A DNA stretch of 64,000 nucleotides from CATOSD01 sp965226695 (GTDB lineage: Bacteria; Chloroflexota; Dehalococcoidia; Lucifugimonadales; CATOSD01). The translations under genes were made by a program, and so were the position numbers. Under the pieces are notes generated by a model, which did no database searches, was not told the origin of the DNA, and saw only the letters and a list, made by a program, of their open reading frames with translations. This document shows positions 51,730 through 59,954 of the stretch, piece by piece; position 1 is the first letter of the stretch, and every line of letters starts with the position of its first letter. The stretch lies in the NCBI GenBank assembly GCA_965226695.1, contig OZ245405.1:3162001-3226000 (forward strand), written 5' to 3'.

Positions 51730-52776
51730 TCAGCTGCGGCGTCCCCTGATTACCTGGGTGGCAACCACTGCCGAACCCGACACCAGCAGCACGATCGCGG
51801 CGATCATTGCCATCTGCGCTATCATGGGAATGGCGGGCTCGCCAACCACGGGTGGCAGCGGCGGCGGCGGCGGCTGTACCACCTCTACGGGTGGTCTGGG
51901 CGTCTCCACCGAGAAGGTAGCAAGACCTTGGCCCGCCACATACGCCTGGTTAGCGCCGCCGAGTCCGGTGGCGCTAACGCCGCTCAAGGCGGACCCAAGC
52001 TGTCCGGTTACGCTGCTCAGAACGCTCTTGGCGACTTGCAGGTCCGGGGCGGACATGGCGGTTTGCGCGCTCGCCTTGGCTTCCGTCGCCCAGTCGCTGA
52101 CGTTGTTGACGGCCGTCCCGACGCCTCCGGCACCTTCGTACTCCGCCACGGTCATGCTGGCGCTCTCCGCGAGTGCCAGTACACCGTCGTCGGCGTCGAT
52201 GATGTCGATCGCCATCTGCGTGTAGCTGTTCAGGTCGGCTGCGGAATCGGCCATTCTGGCCTTCTCCGCCGCCTGGAGCGCGGCCATGACCTGACTCCTG
52301 AGCTTGGCCACAGAACCGGCCGACGGGTCGTCGTCGGACTCCACAACCAGCATCCGCGCGAGACCTAGATTCTCTTCACCGGCCAGGTAGCCGATGAGCG
52401 GGATTTCCATACTGGGAGCTGACGCGTCAGGCGCCGACTCAACCGTAATCGCGAACCCGCCGTAGCTTGCCAGCAGGTTGTCGCCAGCGCTCGAGACGTA
52501 GGTGTGGTTAGCGCTGCCGTCGAGGGCAACCGTGATAGCGCCAACGTTTGTCTTGACCGAGCCGTCGTCGGAAATGAGCCATGCGACCAGATAGGAACCC
52601 TCGGCGGGCAGGGATACGTCCTCCAAGGTGACCGTGAGCACGTCGCCCAGCGTGTTGCCGTCGGATACGGCCGCCGTGCCTTTAACGCCATCGCCGTTCG
52701 CAGCCTGCGCCAGCCCGGCAGGAACGGAAAATAACAGAATGAGAGCGAAGAAAACCAGTAGCTTGGATTTTGCCAT
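51730..52776 (-). CDS. Secreted, C-terminally anchored surface protein of unknown function
   Basis: 348 residues. A signal peptide (LLVFFALILLFSVPAGLAQA) is followed by a beta-rich domain (residues 30-145), a helical Ala-rich domain (150-275), a Pro stalk (PPVEVVQPPPPPLPPVVG) and a C-terminal membrane helix with a basic tail (VATQVIRGRRS). The first domain has the layout of an Ig-like or anti-sigma extracellular domain (YLVAWLISDDGSVKTNVG), but I cannot name it. It is flanked by a terminator. Confidence 0.75.
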   Translation of the reverse strand: MAKSKLLVFFALILLFSVPAGLAQAANGDGVKGTAAVSDGNTLGDVLTVTLEDVSLPAEGSYLVAWLISDDGSVKTNVGAITVALDGSANHTYVSSAGDNLLASYGGFAITVESAPDASAPSMEIPLIGYLAGEENLGLARMLVVESDDDPSAGSVAKLRSQVMAALQAAEKARMADSAADLNSYTQMAIDIIDADDGVLALAESASMTVAEYEGAGGVGTAVNNVSDWATEAKASAQTAMSAPDLQVAKSVLSSVTGQLGSALSGVSATGLGGANQAYVAGQGLATFSVETPRPPVEVVQPPPPPLPPVVGEPAIPMIAQMAMIAAIVLLVSGSAVVATQVIRGRRS

Positions 52777-52927
52777 GGAAGGTCTCTTGCCTCCTTACCC
52801 AAAAAAGAGATTTGGCGTGCGCCTACATAACACTACCACAAGCTTGGGGCTAAGCATAGGCTTTTATGCGCAATTTACGGCGAATTCCTACCAACTGCGC
52901 GCCCCGAACGCCACCCTCCAAGTCTGC

Positions 52928-54277
52928 CTAGCCGGAAGGCGCGGCCTTCGCCGCCGCCGCCGGCCGCGTGGGCTGGCGGGCGAGCAGAACCAACGCCATA
53001 GACAGGATGGTCGCTGCCGAAAAGCCGAGGAACGCCATCTCGTAGCTGCCTGTCTGGTCGAATACGAAGCCGGATATCACGGGGCCAATTATGATTCCGA
53101 TCATCTGTATGCTGCTGCGGAAGCCCTGTATCGTGCCGTAGGAGCGCCGCCCGAAGTACTCGGCGAACAGCGCCTGCGGCAACACCGATATTCCGCCCTG
53201 CGCCGCCGCGTACACCAACAGCGCCGGCAATGCGCTCTCTATGTCGGTCGCACGCGCCATCATCACTATGGCAACCGTCATCAGCACCAGTGACACCGCC
53301 ATTACGTAACGCTTGTTAACGTAGTCGCCCAGCGCGCCGAGTCCGAGCCTGCCCGGTATGCTCATCCAGCCTGCCGAACCCGCGAGGAAGGCGGCGAAGA
53401 CCGGCGACGCGCCCAGGCCCTCGAAGTAAGGGACGAGGTGCAACCCGACGCCTCCGCTGACGAGGGATCGCGCGGCGACGGACAGCGTCAGGTACCAGAA
53501 GCTGGACGTGCTCATCGCCTCCCGCGCCGAAAAGTCGGCTGAAAGGTCGGGGGACATGACCCTGGCCTGGCCCGCGCCGCCCGCCTGACGCCTGGGCCGG
53601 TCGCCATCGGGCATGTAGCCGTAAGGCTCGGGGCGGTGCCGCATGACCAGCCCGATGGGCGTGCCCATCACGAACACGAATATGCCCACTATGAGCGCAG
53701 CCGTGCTCCAGCTGTAGCGCTCGACCAACCAGCCCAGCACCGGCACGAACAGCCCCCCGAGCCCGACGCCGGACCACATTATCCCGAATGCCAGGCCGCG
53801 CTTGCGGTTGAACCAGTTGGCGACGGCCGTAGTCATGGGCATGCCCATGCCGATGCTGTTGCCCAGCGAGATCAGGAGCACATACACGAGCACGAAATGG
53901 AGAAAGTTGTCGACGCGGCTGAAGACGACATAGCCGAGGGCCATGATGGGAACGCCGATAAAGATGAGCCTTCGTGGCCCGAGCCTGTCGACGAGCCAGC
54001 CCTCGACCGGGCCGAACAGCCCGGACTCCAGCCGCGCCAGCGAGAATGCGACGGAGATCTGCGTGCGGTTCCAGCCGAATTGATTCTGCAGCGGGATGAT
54101 AAAGTTGCCGAAGCCGTGAAAGTTGACTCCGGCAGAGAAGGCCATGCCAAGCCCGCCGGCAAGCACAATCCACCAGCCGTAGAATATGCGCCGGCGACGC
54201 GCACGTGGACGACGGGACGGCGTCGCCGGCGCGTCCTGCCGGCTCTCGCCGCTCCTGAAGCGTCCGAATATGTTCAC
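52928..54277 (-). CDS. MFS transporter, oxalate/formate or monocarboxylate type
   Basis: 449 residues from a GTG. FYGWWIVLAGGLGMAFSAG in helix 1, GPVEGWLVDRLGPRRLIF in loop 2-3, RHRPEPYGYMPDGDRP in the central loop and LGALGDYVNKRYVMAV in the second half show a 12-TM permease related to the one at 24059. The substrate is unknown, and no enzyme gene is next to it. Confidence 0.88.
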   Translation of the reverse strand: MNIFGRFRSGESRQDAPATPSRRPRARRRRIFYGWWIVLAGGLGMAFSAGVNFHGFGNFIIPLQNQFGWNRTQISVAFSLARLESGLFGPVEGWLVDRLGPRRLIFIGVPIMALGYVVFSRVDNFLHFVLVYVLLISLGNSIGMGMPMTTAVANWFNRKRGLAFGIMWSGVGLGGLFVPVLGWLVERYSWSTAALIVGIFVFVMGTPIGLVMRHRPEPYGYMPDGDRPRRQAGGAGQARVMSPDLSADFSAREAMSTSSFWYLTLSVAARSLVSGGVGLHLVPYFEGLGASPVFAAFLAGSAGWMSIPGRLGLGALGDYVNKRYVMAVSLVLMTVAIVMMARATDIESALPALLVYAAAQGGISVLPQALFAEYFGRRSYGTIQGFRSSIQMIGIIIGPVISGFVFDQTGSYEMAFLGFSAATILSMALVLLARQPTRPAAAAKAAPSG

Positions 54278-54437
54278 GTAACGCGGTCTCTCATGCTATC
54301 TCTCACTACTCGGCGGCCCTGATGCCTCGTGTCGAAACACGCCGCCGATTCTATACCACTCGCCTGAAAGTGGCTATCGAGCAGGAAGCCACCGGGAACG
54401 CCGCGGTGCGCCTCTGCCCATTTCCATGCCAGGCTCG

Positions 54438-55220
54438 CTAGAGAGCGCGGACTCGCTCCACGAGCGCGGGCAGCGACCGGGCCGTGGAGCTGCGGAGCAC
54501 GACATCCGCCAGAGGGGTGAGCGGGGTGTCGTCGGGGTTCGCCTCGATCAGTAGCCCGCCGTAGGCCTTCACCGTTTCGGGGAAGCTCGCGGCAGGGTAC
54601 ACGGTCGCCGACGTTCCCGCCACGATGATGCAGTCGCACCTTTCCGTTTCCGCGAAGCACCGGGCGAGCACGCTGCGGGGGATCGGCTCGCCGAACATCA
54701 CCGTGTCGGACTTGACCACCGCGCCGCACTCCGGGCAGTCCGGACGGCCCTCGTGCATCTCTTCAAATTGTCGCCGAGCCCAGCGCGCCTCGCACCCGAT
54801 ACACCTCATCCTGGTGCGGTTGCCGTGGATCTCGGTGACGTGCCTGGAGCCCGCCGCGTTGTGCAGGTCGTCCACGTTCTGCGTGATGATCATGCGCAGC
54901 GCTCCCATCGACTCGAGCTCGGCCAGGGCGTAGTGGCCCGCATTGGGCACGGCGCTCTCTATGGCCGCGCGAAAGTGGCTCCGTTCCGGGCCGGATTCCA
55001 GATCGCGCTGCTTTCGCATGTAACCGGCGGGGTCCGCCAGAAACTCCTGGTAGCCCGTCATGCTCGGTTCTCCTATGCGCGTCCACAGTCCGCCCTCTCC
55101 CCTGAAAGTGGGGATGCCGCTATCGACCGACAGGCCCGCGCCGGTGAGGGCGACCACATAGGTCGACTCCATTATCAGCCTGGCCGCGAGGTCGAGCGCG
55201 TTCTCGAGGTTTTCATCCAT
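54438..55220 (-). CDS. Sir2-family NAD-dependent protein deacylase
   Basis: 260 residues from an ATG with GGAGG 7 nt upstream; the ORF extends 17 codons further. NAD site: ALTGAGLSVDSGIPTFRG; TQNVDDLHNAAG; catalytic His in VTEIHGN; zinc Cys pairs in CIGCEARW and CPECGAVVKSD; VIVAGTSATVYPA. It removes acyl groups from lysine using NAD. It lies 34 nt behind recF and is probably cotranscribed. Confidence 0.93.
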   Translation of the reverse strand: MDENLENALDLAARLIMESTYVVALTGAGLSVDSGIPTFRGEGGLWTRIGEPSMTGYQEFLADPAGYMRKQRDLESGPERSHFRAAIESAVPNAGHYALAELESMGALRMIITQNVDDLHNAAGSRHVTEIHGNRTRMRCIGCEARWARRQFEEMHEGRPDCPECGAVVKSDTVMFGEPIPRSVLARCFAETERCDCIIVAGTSATVYPAASFPETVKAYGGLLIEANPDDTPLTPLADVVLRSSTARSLPALVERVRAL

Positions 55221-55254
55221 CGGGTGGCCTCCTGCAAGTTGTCCGGCGCGGTCC

Positions 55255-56436
55255 TCACTCGCGTGATACACGCCCCCGTTCGACGACGAACCGGGACATG
55301 CCGGCGAGGATTCGGCTTTCTATGGCGTCGGGGTCGGCGGTGCTGATTATGCACTGCTCGTAGTTGGAGATTGCCGACAGAACGTGGGCGCGGCGTGAGG
55401 CGTCCAGCTCCGACAGCACGTCGTCCAGCAGCAGCACCGGCTGTTGGCCGCGCCGGTCGGCGATGTGGGCTGCCTCCGCGAGCTTGATAGCGAGCGCCGC
55501 GGTGCGCACCTGTCCCCGAGAGGCGTAGGACGCGGCGCTCGCGCCACCGGCCAGCACCAGCACGTCGTCGCGGTGCGGCCCCGCGAGCGTAACGCCCTGG
55601 GCAATCTCCCGGTCGAGCCGCTCCTCGATGACGCGCCGAAAGGCGTCCGCGAACGCCTCGGCGCTTTCGCCATCGCCCGCGTCGACGCTGGGGCGGTACA
55701 CCAGATCGAGACTTTCGGCCCCGCCGGACAGTTCCTCGTGGGCCGGACGCGCAAGCCGCGACAGGTTTTGCACCGCGCTGCCGCGTCCCTGGGTCACACG
55801 CTGTCCCTCCAGCACCAGTTGCTGGTTCCAGAAGTCCAGCTCGTCGGGGCGCGAGCTCCCAATGCGCACCATGCGCAGCAGCCGGTTTCGCTGACGCACG
55901 ATGTTCTGGTAGCGCTGCAGAGAGCGCAGGTATCCGCGGTCCAGCTGGGAGATGAGAATGTCGAGGTAGCGCCTGCGCACGGACGGGGGGCCGTAGACGA
56001 ACTCGAGGTCGCTCGCCGTGAACAGCACCGCGTTAAGCTGGCCCACCATCTCGGACGCTCGCCGGTCGACGCCGTTGACTCGGTAGCGTTTCTGGAGCGG
56101 CCCCTCGTCCGCCGTGCCGGTCGGTACGCCGGCATCGGCCGCGGCCGGTGGCGGAAGTCGCGCGAGGTCGATCTGCACGCGCAGGGACTCGGCTCCGCGC
56201 ACGAGCCTGGCCGCGACGCGGGTGTGCGTCGCAACGTCCGGGTGCTGCCGGCGCACCAGCTCCCTGTCCGAGGCGGCGCGGGGCGACTTGGCGATGGCGA
56301 GCAGGTACACCGACTCCAGCAGGTTGCTCTTGCCCTGGCCGTTCGCCCCGGATACGAGCGCCATGCCCTGGCCGAGCGACAGCTCCAGGCGCTCGTAGTT
56401 GCGGAAATTGACAAGGTCCAGGTGTTCGATGTAGAT
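55255..56436 (-). CDS. recF: DNA replication and repair protein RecF
   Basis: RecF loads RecA at gaps. Walker A is SGANGQGKSNLLESVYL; the ABC signature region is YASRGQVRTAALAIKLA; Walker B is VLLLDDVLSELDASRR. The first ATG in frame (56364) would remove the conserved N-terminus, because YIEHLDLVNFRNYERLEL is encoded directly upstream in the same frame. I extend to 56436, where an ATC begins IYIEHL. There is no ATG, GTG or TTG in the next 25 codons upstream, so the start codon is non-standard or a base is wrong. Confidence 0.9.
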   Translation of the reverse strand: MYIEHLDLVNFRNYERLELSLGQGMALVSGANGQGKSNLLESVYLLAIAKSPRAASDRELVRRQHPDVATHTRVAARLVRGAESLRVQIDLARLPPPAAADAGVPTGTADEGPLQKRYRVNGVDRRASEMVGQLNAVLFTASDLEFVYGPPSVRRRYLDILISQLDRGYLRSLQRYQNIVRQRNRLLRMVRIGSSRPDELDFWNQQLVLEGQRVTQGRGSAVQNLSRLARPAHEELSGGAESLDLVYRPSVDAGDGESAEAFADAFRRVIEERLDREIAQGVTLAGPHRDDVLVLAGGASAASYASRGQVRTAALAIKLAEAAHIADRRGQQPVLLLDDVLSELDASRRAHVLSAISNYEQCIISTADPDAIESRILAGMSRFVVERGRVSRE

Positions 56437-56517
56437 TGTGCGACCTCGGTCCGCACCCTGCTGTTCTGTTAGCCCTACCAGGACCCCAAACGTTTGCCAG
56501 GTGTGAACGTCCCGGCT

Positions 56518-58548
56518 TCAGGACCCAGGCTCCTGGGCTTGTCGTTCGGCCATGGCCAGGAATTGCTGCTCGTCGATCACCTCCACGCCAAGCTCCTGCG
56601 CGTCCTGCAGCTTGGAGCCGGCGTCCTGGCCCGCGATCAGGAAGTCGGTGCGGCGGCTGACGCTGCCGCTGACGGCGCCGCCCAATTCCTTTACGCGACC
56701 CTCGATCTGGGACCGGCTGAAGCTCTGTAGCCGGCCGGTTACCACGAAGCGCTTACCCTTGAAGGGTTGATCCGAAAGCTCGGCGGGAGCGTCGTCGGCA
56801 AGGCGCACGCCGGCGGAGCGCAGCTTTTCGACTACGCGCAGGTTGCTCTCGGCGCCGAAGTAGGCCACCACGTTCTGGGCGATCTTCGGACCGATGGCGG
56901 GCACCGACTCCAAGTCCTCCTGGGTCGCGGCGCTCAGCGCGTCGATAGTCGGGAAGTGGCGGGCGAGCAGCGCGGCCACCTCGGAGCCAACGTGCCGGAT
57001 GCCGAGGGCCGCGACGAGCCGCGCGAGCGGGCGCTGCTTGCTGCGCTCTACGGCCTCCAGCAGGTTGGCGACGCTCTTTTCGGCCATGCGGTCGAGCTCC
57101 AGAAGCGCTTCCTTGTCCAGCCGGTAAAGGTCTGCTACGTCGGCGACCATGCCCTGTTCGACGAGCATCTGCACCTGCTTGCCGCCGAGGCCCTCAATGT
57201 CCATTGCCCCTTTGCTCACGAAGTGTTCAACCGAGCGGACGAGCTGCTCGGGACAGGAGGCATTGACGCAGTAGTACATGGCCTCGTCTTCGGGCCGCAC
57301 TATGGGCTGGTCGCATTTGGGGCAGTTCGCGGGGAACTCCGGCGTGACCTCGCAGCCCTTGCGGCGTTCGGCCATGGCGGACACTATCTGGGGTATCACC
57401 TCGCCGGCCCGCTCGACAACTACCCGGTCGCCTATCAGCAGGTCCTTGGAACGCATGTAGTCCTCGTTGTGGAGCGTCGCCTGCCTGACGGTAGCGCCGC
57501 CGATGTCCACGGGGTCGAGCACGGCATAGGGATTGATGCTGCCCGTCCGGCCCACGTTGAAGCGCACGTCGAGTAGCCACGTCTCCGACTGCGTGGCCGG
57601 GAACTTGTAGGCCACAGCCCAGCGCGGCTCGCGGCCCACCACGCCAAGGTGGGCCTGGTAGTCGAGGCGATTGACCTTGACGACCACACCGTCGGCGGCG
57701 ACGTCGAGTGTTTCCGCCCGCTCGACCCACTGCCTGTAATAGTCGACGGCCTGCTGGGGCGTTGACACGAGGCGGTTGTGATCGCTGACCTTGAAGCCAA
57801 GCTCTTTGAGAAATTGCAGGGTGTCCCAGTGGGTTTCGGGCACGGCGGCGGAATCCGCGTGGCCTAGCGAATAGATGAACACGTCGAGCGGACGGGTGGC
57901 GGTCGCGCGCGGGTCGAGCTGTCGCAGCGAGCCTGCCGCGGTGTTCCGCGGGTTGGCGTAGGCGGGCTCGCCCCGGGCGACGCGCTCTTCGTTGAACCTG
58001 GAGAACAGCGATTTGGGGAAGTACACCTCGCCACGCACCTCCAGCCGTGAGGGCGGGCTGCCGCCCAGCAGCCGAAGCGGTATGCTTCTTATCGTGCGCA
58101 GATTGGAGGTCACGTTTTCGCCAACCAGGCCGTTGCCCCTGGTGGAGCCCTGCACCAACCGGCCGTCCTCGTAGGTAAGCGCCACTGCCAGGCCGTCGTA
58201 CTTCAACTCGCAGACCAGCTCAAAGTCGTCTCGCTCCAACAGCGCAGCGACGCGGCGGTGCCAGGAGTAGAACTCCTCCTCGTCGAAGGCGTTGGCAAGG
58301 CTCAGCATCGGCCGGGCGTGCTCCACCGGCTCGAAGCCCTCCGCAGGTTCCGCGCCCACCCGCTGCGTCGGCGAGTCCGGGGTTACCAGCTCCGGATGCG
58401 CCTGCTCCAACTCTCGCAGGTCCTTCAGCAGCGCGTCGTACTGGCCGTCCGCGACTTCGGGGCTGTCCAGCACGTAGTAGAGATAGTTGTGGCGGTCTAT
58501 CTGTGCCCGAAGCTCCTGAGCTCGCGCCTGTGCAGTGGTCGTTGCCAT
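56518..58548 (-). CDS. ligA: NAD-dependent DNA ligase
   Basis: About 676 residues; ATG at 58548 preferred over an in-frame GTG at 58560. Ia domain with HNYLYYVLDSPEVADGQYD; adenylation Lys in CELKYDGLAV; OB fold with TGSINPYAVLDPV; Cys4 zinc finger CPKCDQPI and CVNASCPEQ; helix-hairpin-helix repeats (residues about 510-590); C-terminal BRCT domain (GKRFVVTGRLQSFSRSQIEG). It seals nicks in replication and repair. With recF and sir2 it forms a minus-strand run of DNA-related genes. Confidence 0.97.
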   Translation of the reverse strand: MATTTAQARAQELRAQIDRHNYLYYVLDSPEVADGQYDALLKDLRELEQAHPELVTPDSPTQRVGAEPAEGFEPVEHARPMLSLANAFDEEEFYSWHRRVAALLERDDFELVCELKYDGLAVALTYEDGRLVQGSTRGNGLVGENVTSNLRTIRSIPLRLLGGSPPSRLEVRGEVYFPKSLFSRFNEERVARGEPAYANPRNTAAGSLRQLDPRATATRPLDVFIYSLGHADSAAVPETHWDTLQFLKELGFKVSDHNRLVSTPQQAVDYYRQWVERAETLDVAADGVVVKVNRLDYQAHLGVVGREPRWAVAYKFPATQSETWLLDVRFNVGRTGSINPYAVLDPVDIGGATVRQATLHNEDYMRSKDLLIGDRVVVERAGEVIPQIVSAMAERRKGCEVTPEFPANCPKCDQPIVRPEDEAMYYCVNASCPEQLVRSVEHFVSKGAMDIEGLGGKQVQMLVEQGMVADVADLYRLDKEALLELDRMAEKSVANLLEAVERSKQRPLARLVAALGIRHVGSEVAALLARHFPTIDALSAATQEDLESVPAIGPKIAQNVVAYFGAESNLRVVEKLRSAGVRLADDAPAELSDQPFKGKRFVVTGRLQSFSRSQIEGRVKELGGAVSGSVSRRTDFLIAGQDAGSKLQDAQELGVEVIDEQQFLAMAERQAQEPGS

Positions 58549-58712
58549 GGTGTGCGTCACCCCTGGGCCGGCCCACGCCCGCGAGTGGCCCGGGCCGATT
58601 TAGGTCTTTGGCGTAAGTATAATTCAAAGGCCTCGGACGACGCTTGCTCTAGACTATGCCCCAATTGCTGGATATACTCTTGCCAGCACGAAGGATTACT
58701 TGGAGAGCCGCA

Positions 58713-59633
58713 TTGCCCCAATCAAGAGAGTACGAAGAGTTCGTGGCGAAGTATCCCCCGCTCAAGGCCATCGGCAACACGCCGATGGTGGGGCTGGACC
58801 TGCCCTTCGACGTAGGCGACGCGACGGTGAGCGCCAAGTGCGAGCACCTGAACCCCGGCGGGTCGATCAAGGACCGGCCCGTGCTCAGGATGCTGGTGGA
58901 GGCCATCCTGTCGGGCGAACTGACGAGGGAGAAGTCCGTCATCGACGCGACCTCGGGCAACGCGGGAATCGCCTACGCGATGATAGGCGCGGTGCTCGGG
59001 TACAGGGTGACGCTGGTGATGCCCGAGAACGCCAGCGAAGAGCGCAAGAAGCGGCTCCTGGCGCATGGGGCCGAGATAATCTACACGGACCCGATGCTGG
59101 GGTACGACGAGTCGCTATACGAGGTCAAGCGGCGCTACGAGCAGTCGCCGGACTCCTACTTCTACTGCGACCAGTACAGCAACCCTTTCAACCCGCAGGC
59201 CCACTACGACACCACCGCGGAGGAGATACTCCGGCAGGCGCCCGACATCACGCACCTGGTGGCCGGCGTCGGAACGGGCGGCACCATTTCGGGCGTGGGC
59301 AGGCGGCTCAAGGAGCACAACCCGAACACCAGGGTCATCAGCATCAACCCGCCGGAGTGGCCCGGCGTCGAGGGCCTGAAGCCTCTGGAAGAAGGGCACA
59401 TAATTCCGCAGACGCTGGACTGGTCGGTCGTGGACGAGATGCTGGACGTTGACGTGGACCGCTCATACGAGATGTCGCGCCGCCTCGCCGCCGCGGGCCT
59501 GTTCGCCGGCCAGTCGTCGGGGGCCTACATAGAGGGCGCATACCAGGTGGCGGCGCGGGAGCGCGGCGGCCACTTGGTGACCATCTTCAACGACATAGGC
59601 GAACGCTACTTCAGCACCGGCATGTGGGGCTAG
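58713..59633 (+). CDS. Cysteine synthase-like PLP enzyme
   Basis: 306 residues from a TTG at 58713 with GGAG 9 nt before it; the frame extends to an ATG at 58656, but that leader is not family-like. The PLP Lys is in NPGGSIKDRPVLRML; the substrate loop is DATSGNAGIAYAM (usually TSGNTG); the phosphate-binding loop is GVGTGGTISGVG. It belongs to the CysK/CysM/CBS group; sulfide or thiosulfate with O-acetylserine or a related acceptor is likely. It is divergent from ligA. Confidence 0.9.
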   Translation: MPQSREYEEFVAKYPPLKAIGNTPMVGLDLPFDVGDATVSAKCEHLNPGGSIKDRPVLRMLVEAILSGELTREKSVIDATSGNAGIAYAMIGAVLGYRVTLVMPENASEERKKRLLAHGAEIIYTDPMLGYDESLYEVKRRYEQSPDSYFYCDQYSNPFNPQAHYDTTAEEILRQAPDITHLVAGVGTGGTISGVGRRLKEHNPNTRVISINPPEWPGVEGLKPLEEGHIIPQTLDWSVVDEMLDVDVDRSYEMSRRLAAAGLFAGQSSGAYIEGAYQVAARERGGHLVTIFNDIGERYFSTGMWG

Positions 59634-59954
59634 AGCCGACCCTCATTCCAGCCCACTCTTCCGCGACGTGACCTCGCGGAAGCCCGCGCACTGGGGCCTC
59701 ACGCCCTTCCCCTCTCCACTCACCCTCGACACCTCCACCTGTCTGCCGGAACGTTGCCCATCCGCATCTCGACCCGGACCAGTCCCCTCACACGCCATTC
59801 CCGGCGCGGCCGAGGATTCCAATAACCCTGTCCCAAAACGCGCCTAGCCAGCACCGCCGCCCCAAATGTAATGTTCTGTAACTGAAAGTGCGCCAAACCG
59901 TTGGCGAGAAGCTTTTGGGTGCAGGGGCGAGAGTGTTCTGGAGGACAAGGCCAA
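59634..59954. other. Intergenic region
   Basis: 321 bases between the cysteine-synthase-like gene and the HtrA-like lipoprotein. I see no gene, tRNA or strong promoter. GGAGG at about 59941 and AAGG nearer the ATG may serve as the ribosome site of the next gene. Confidence 0.4.
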
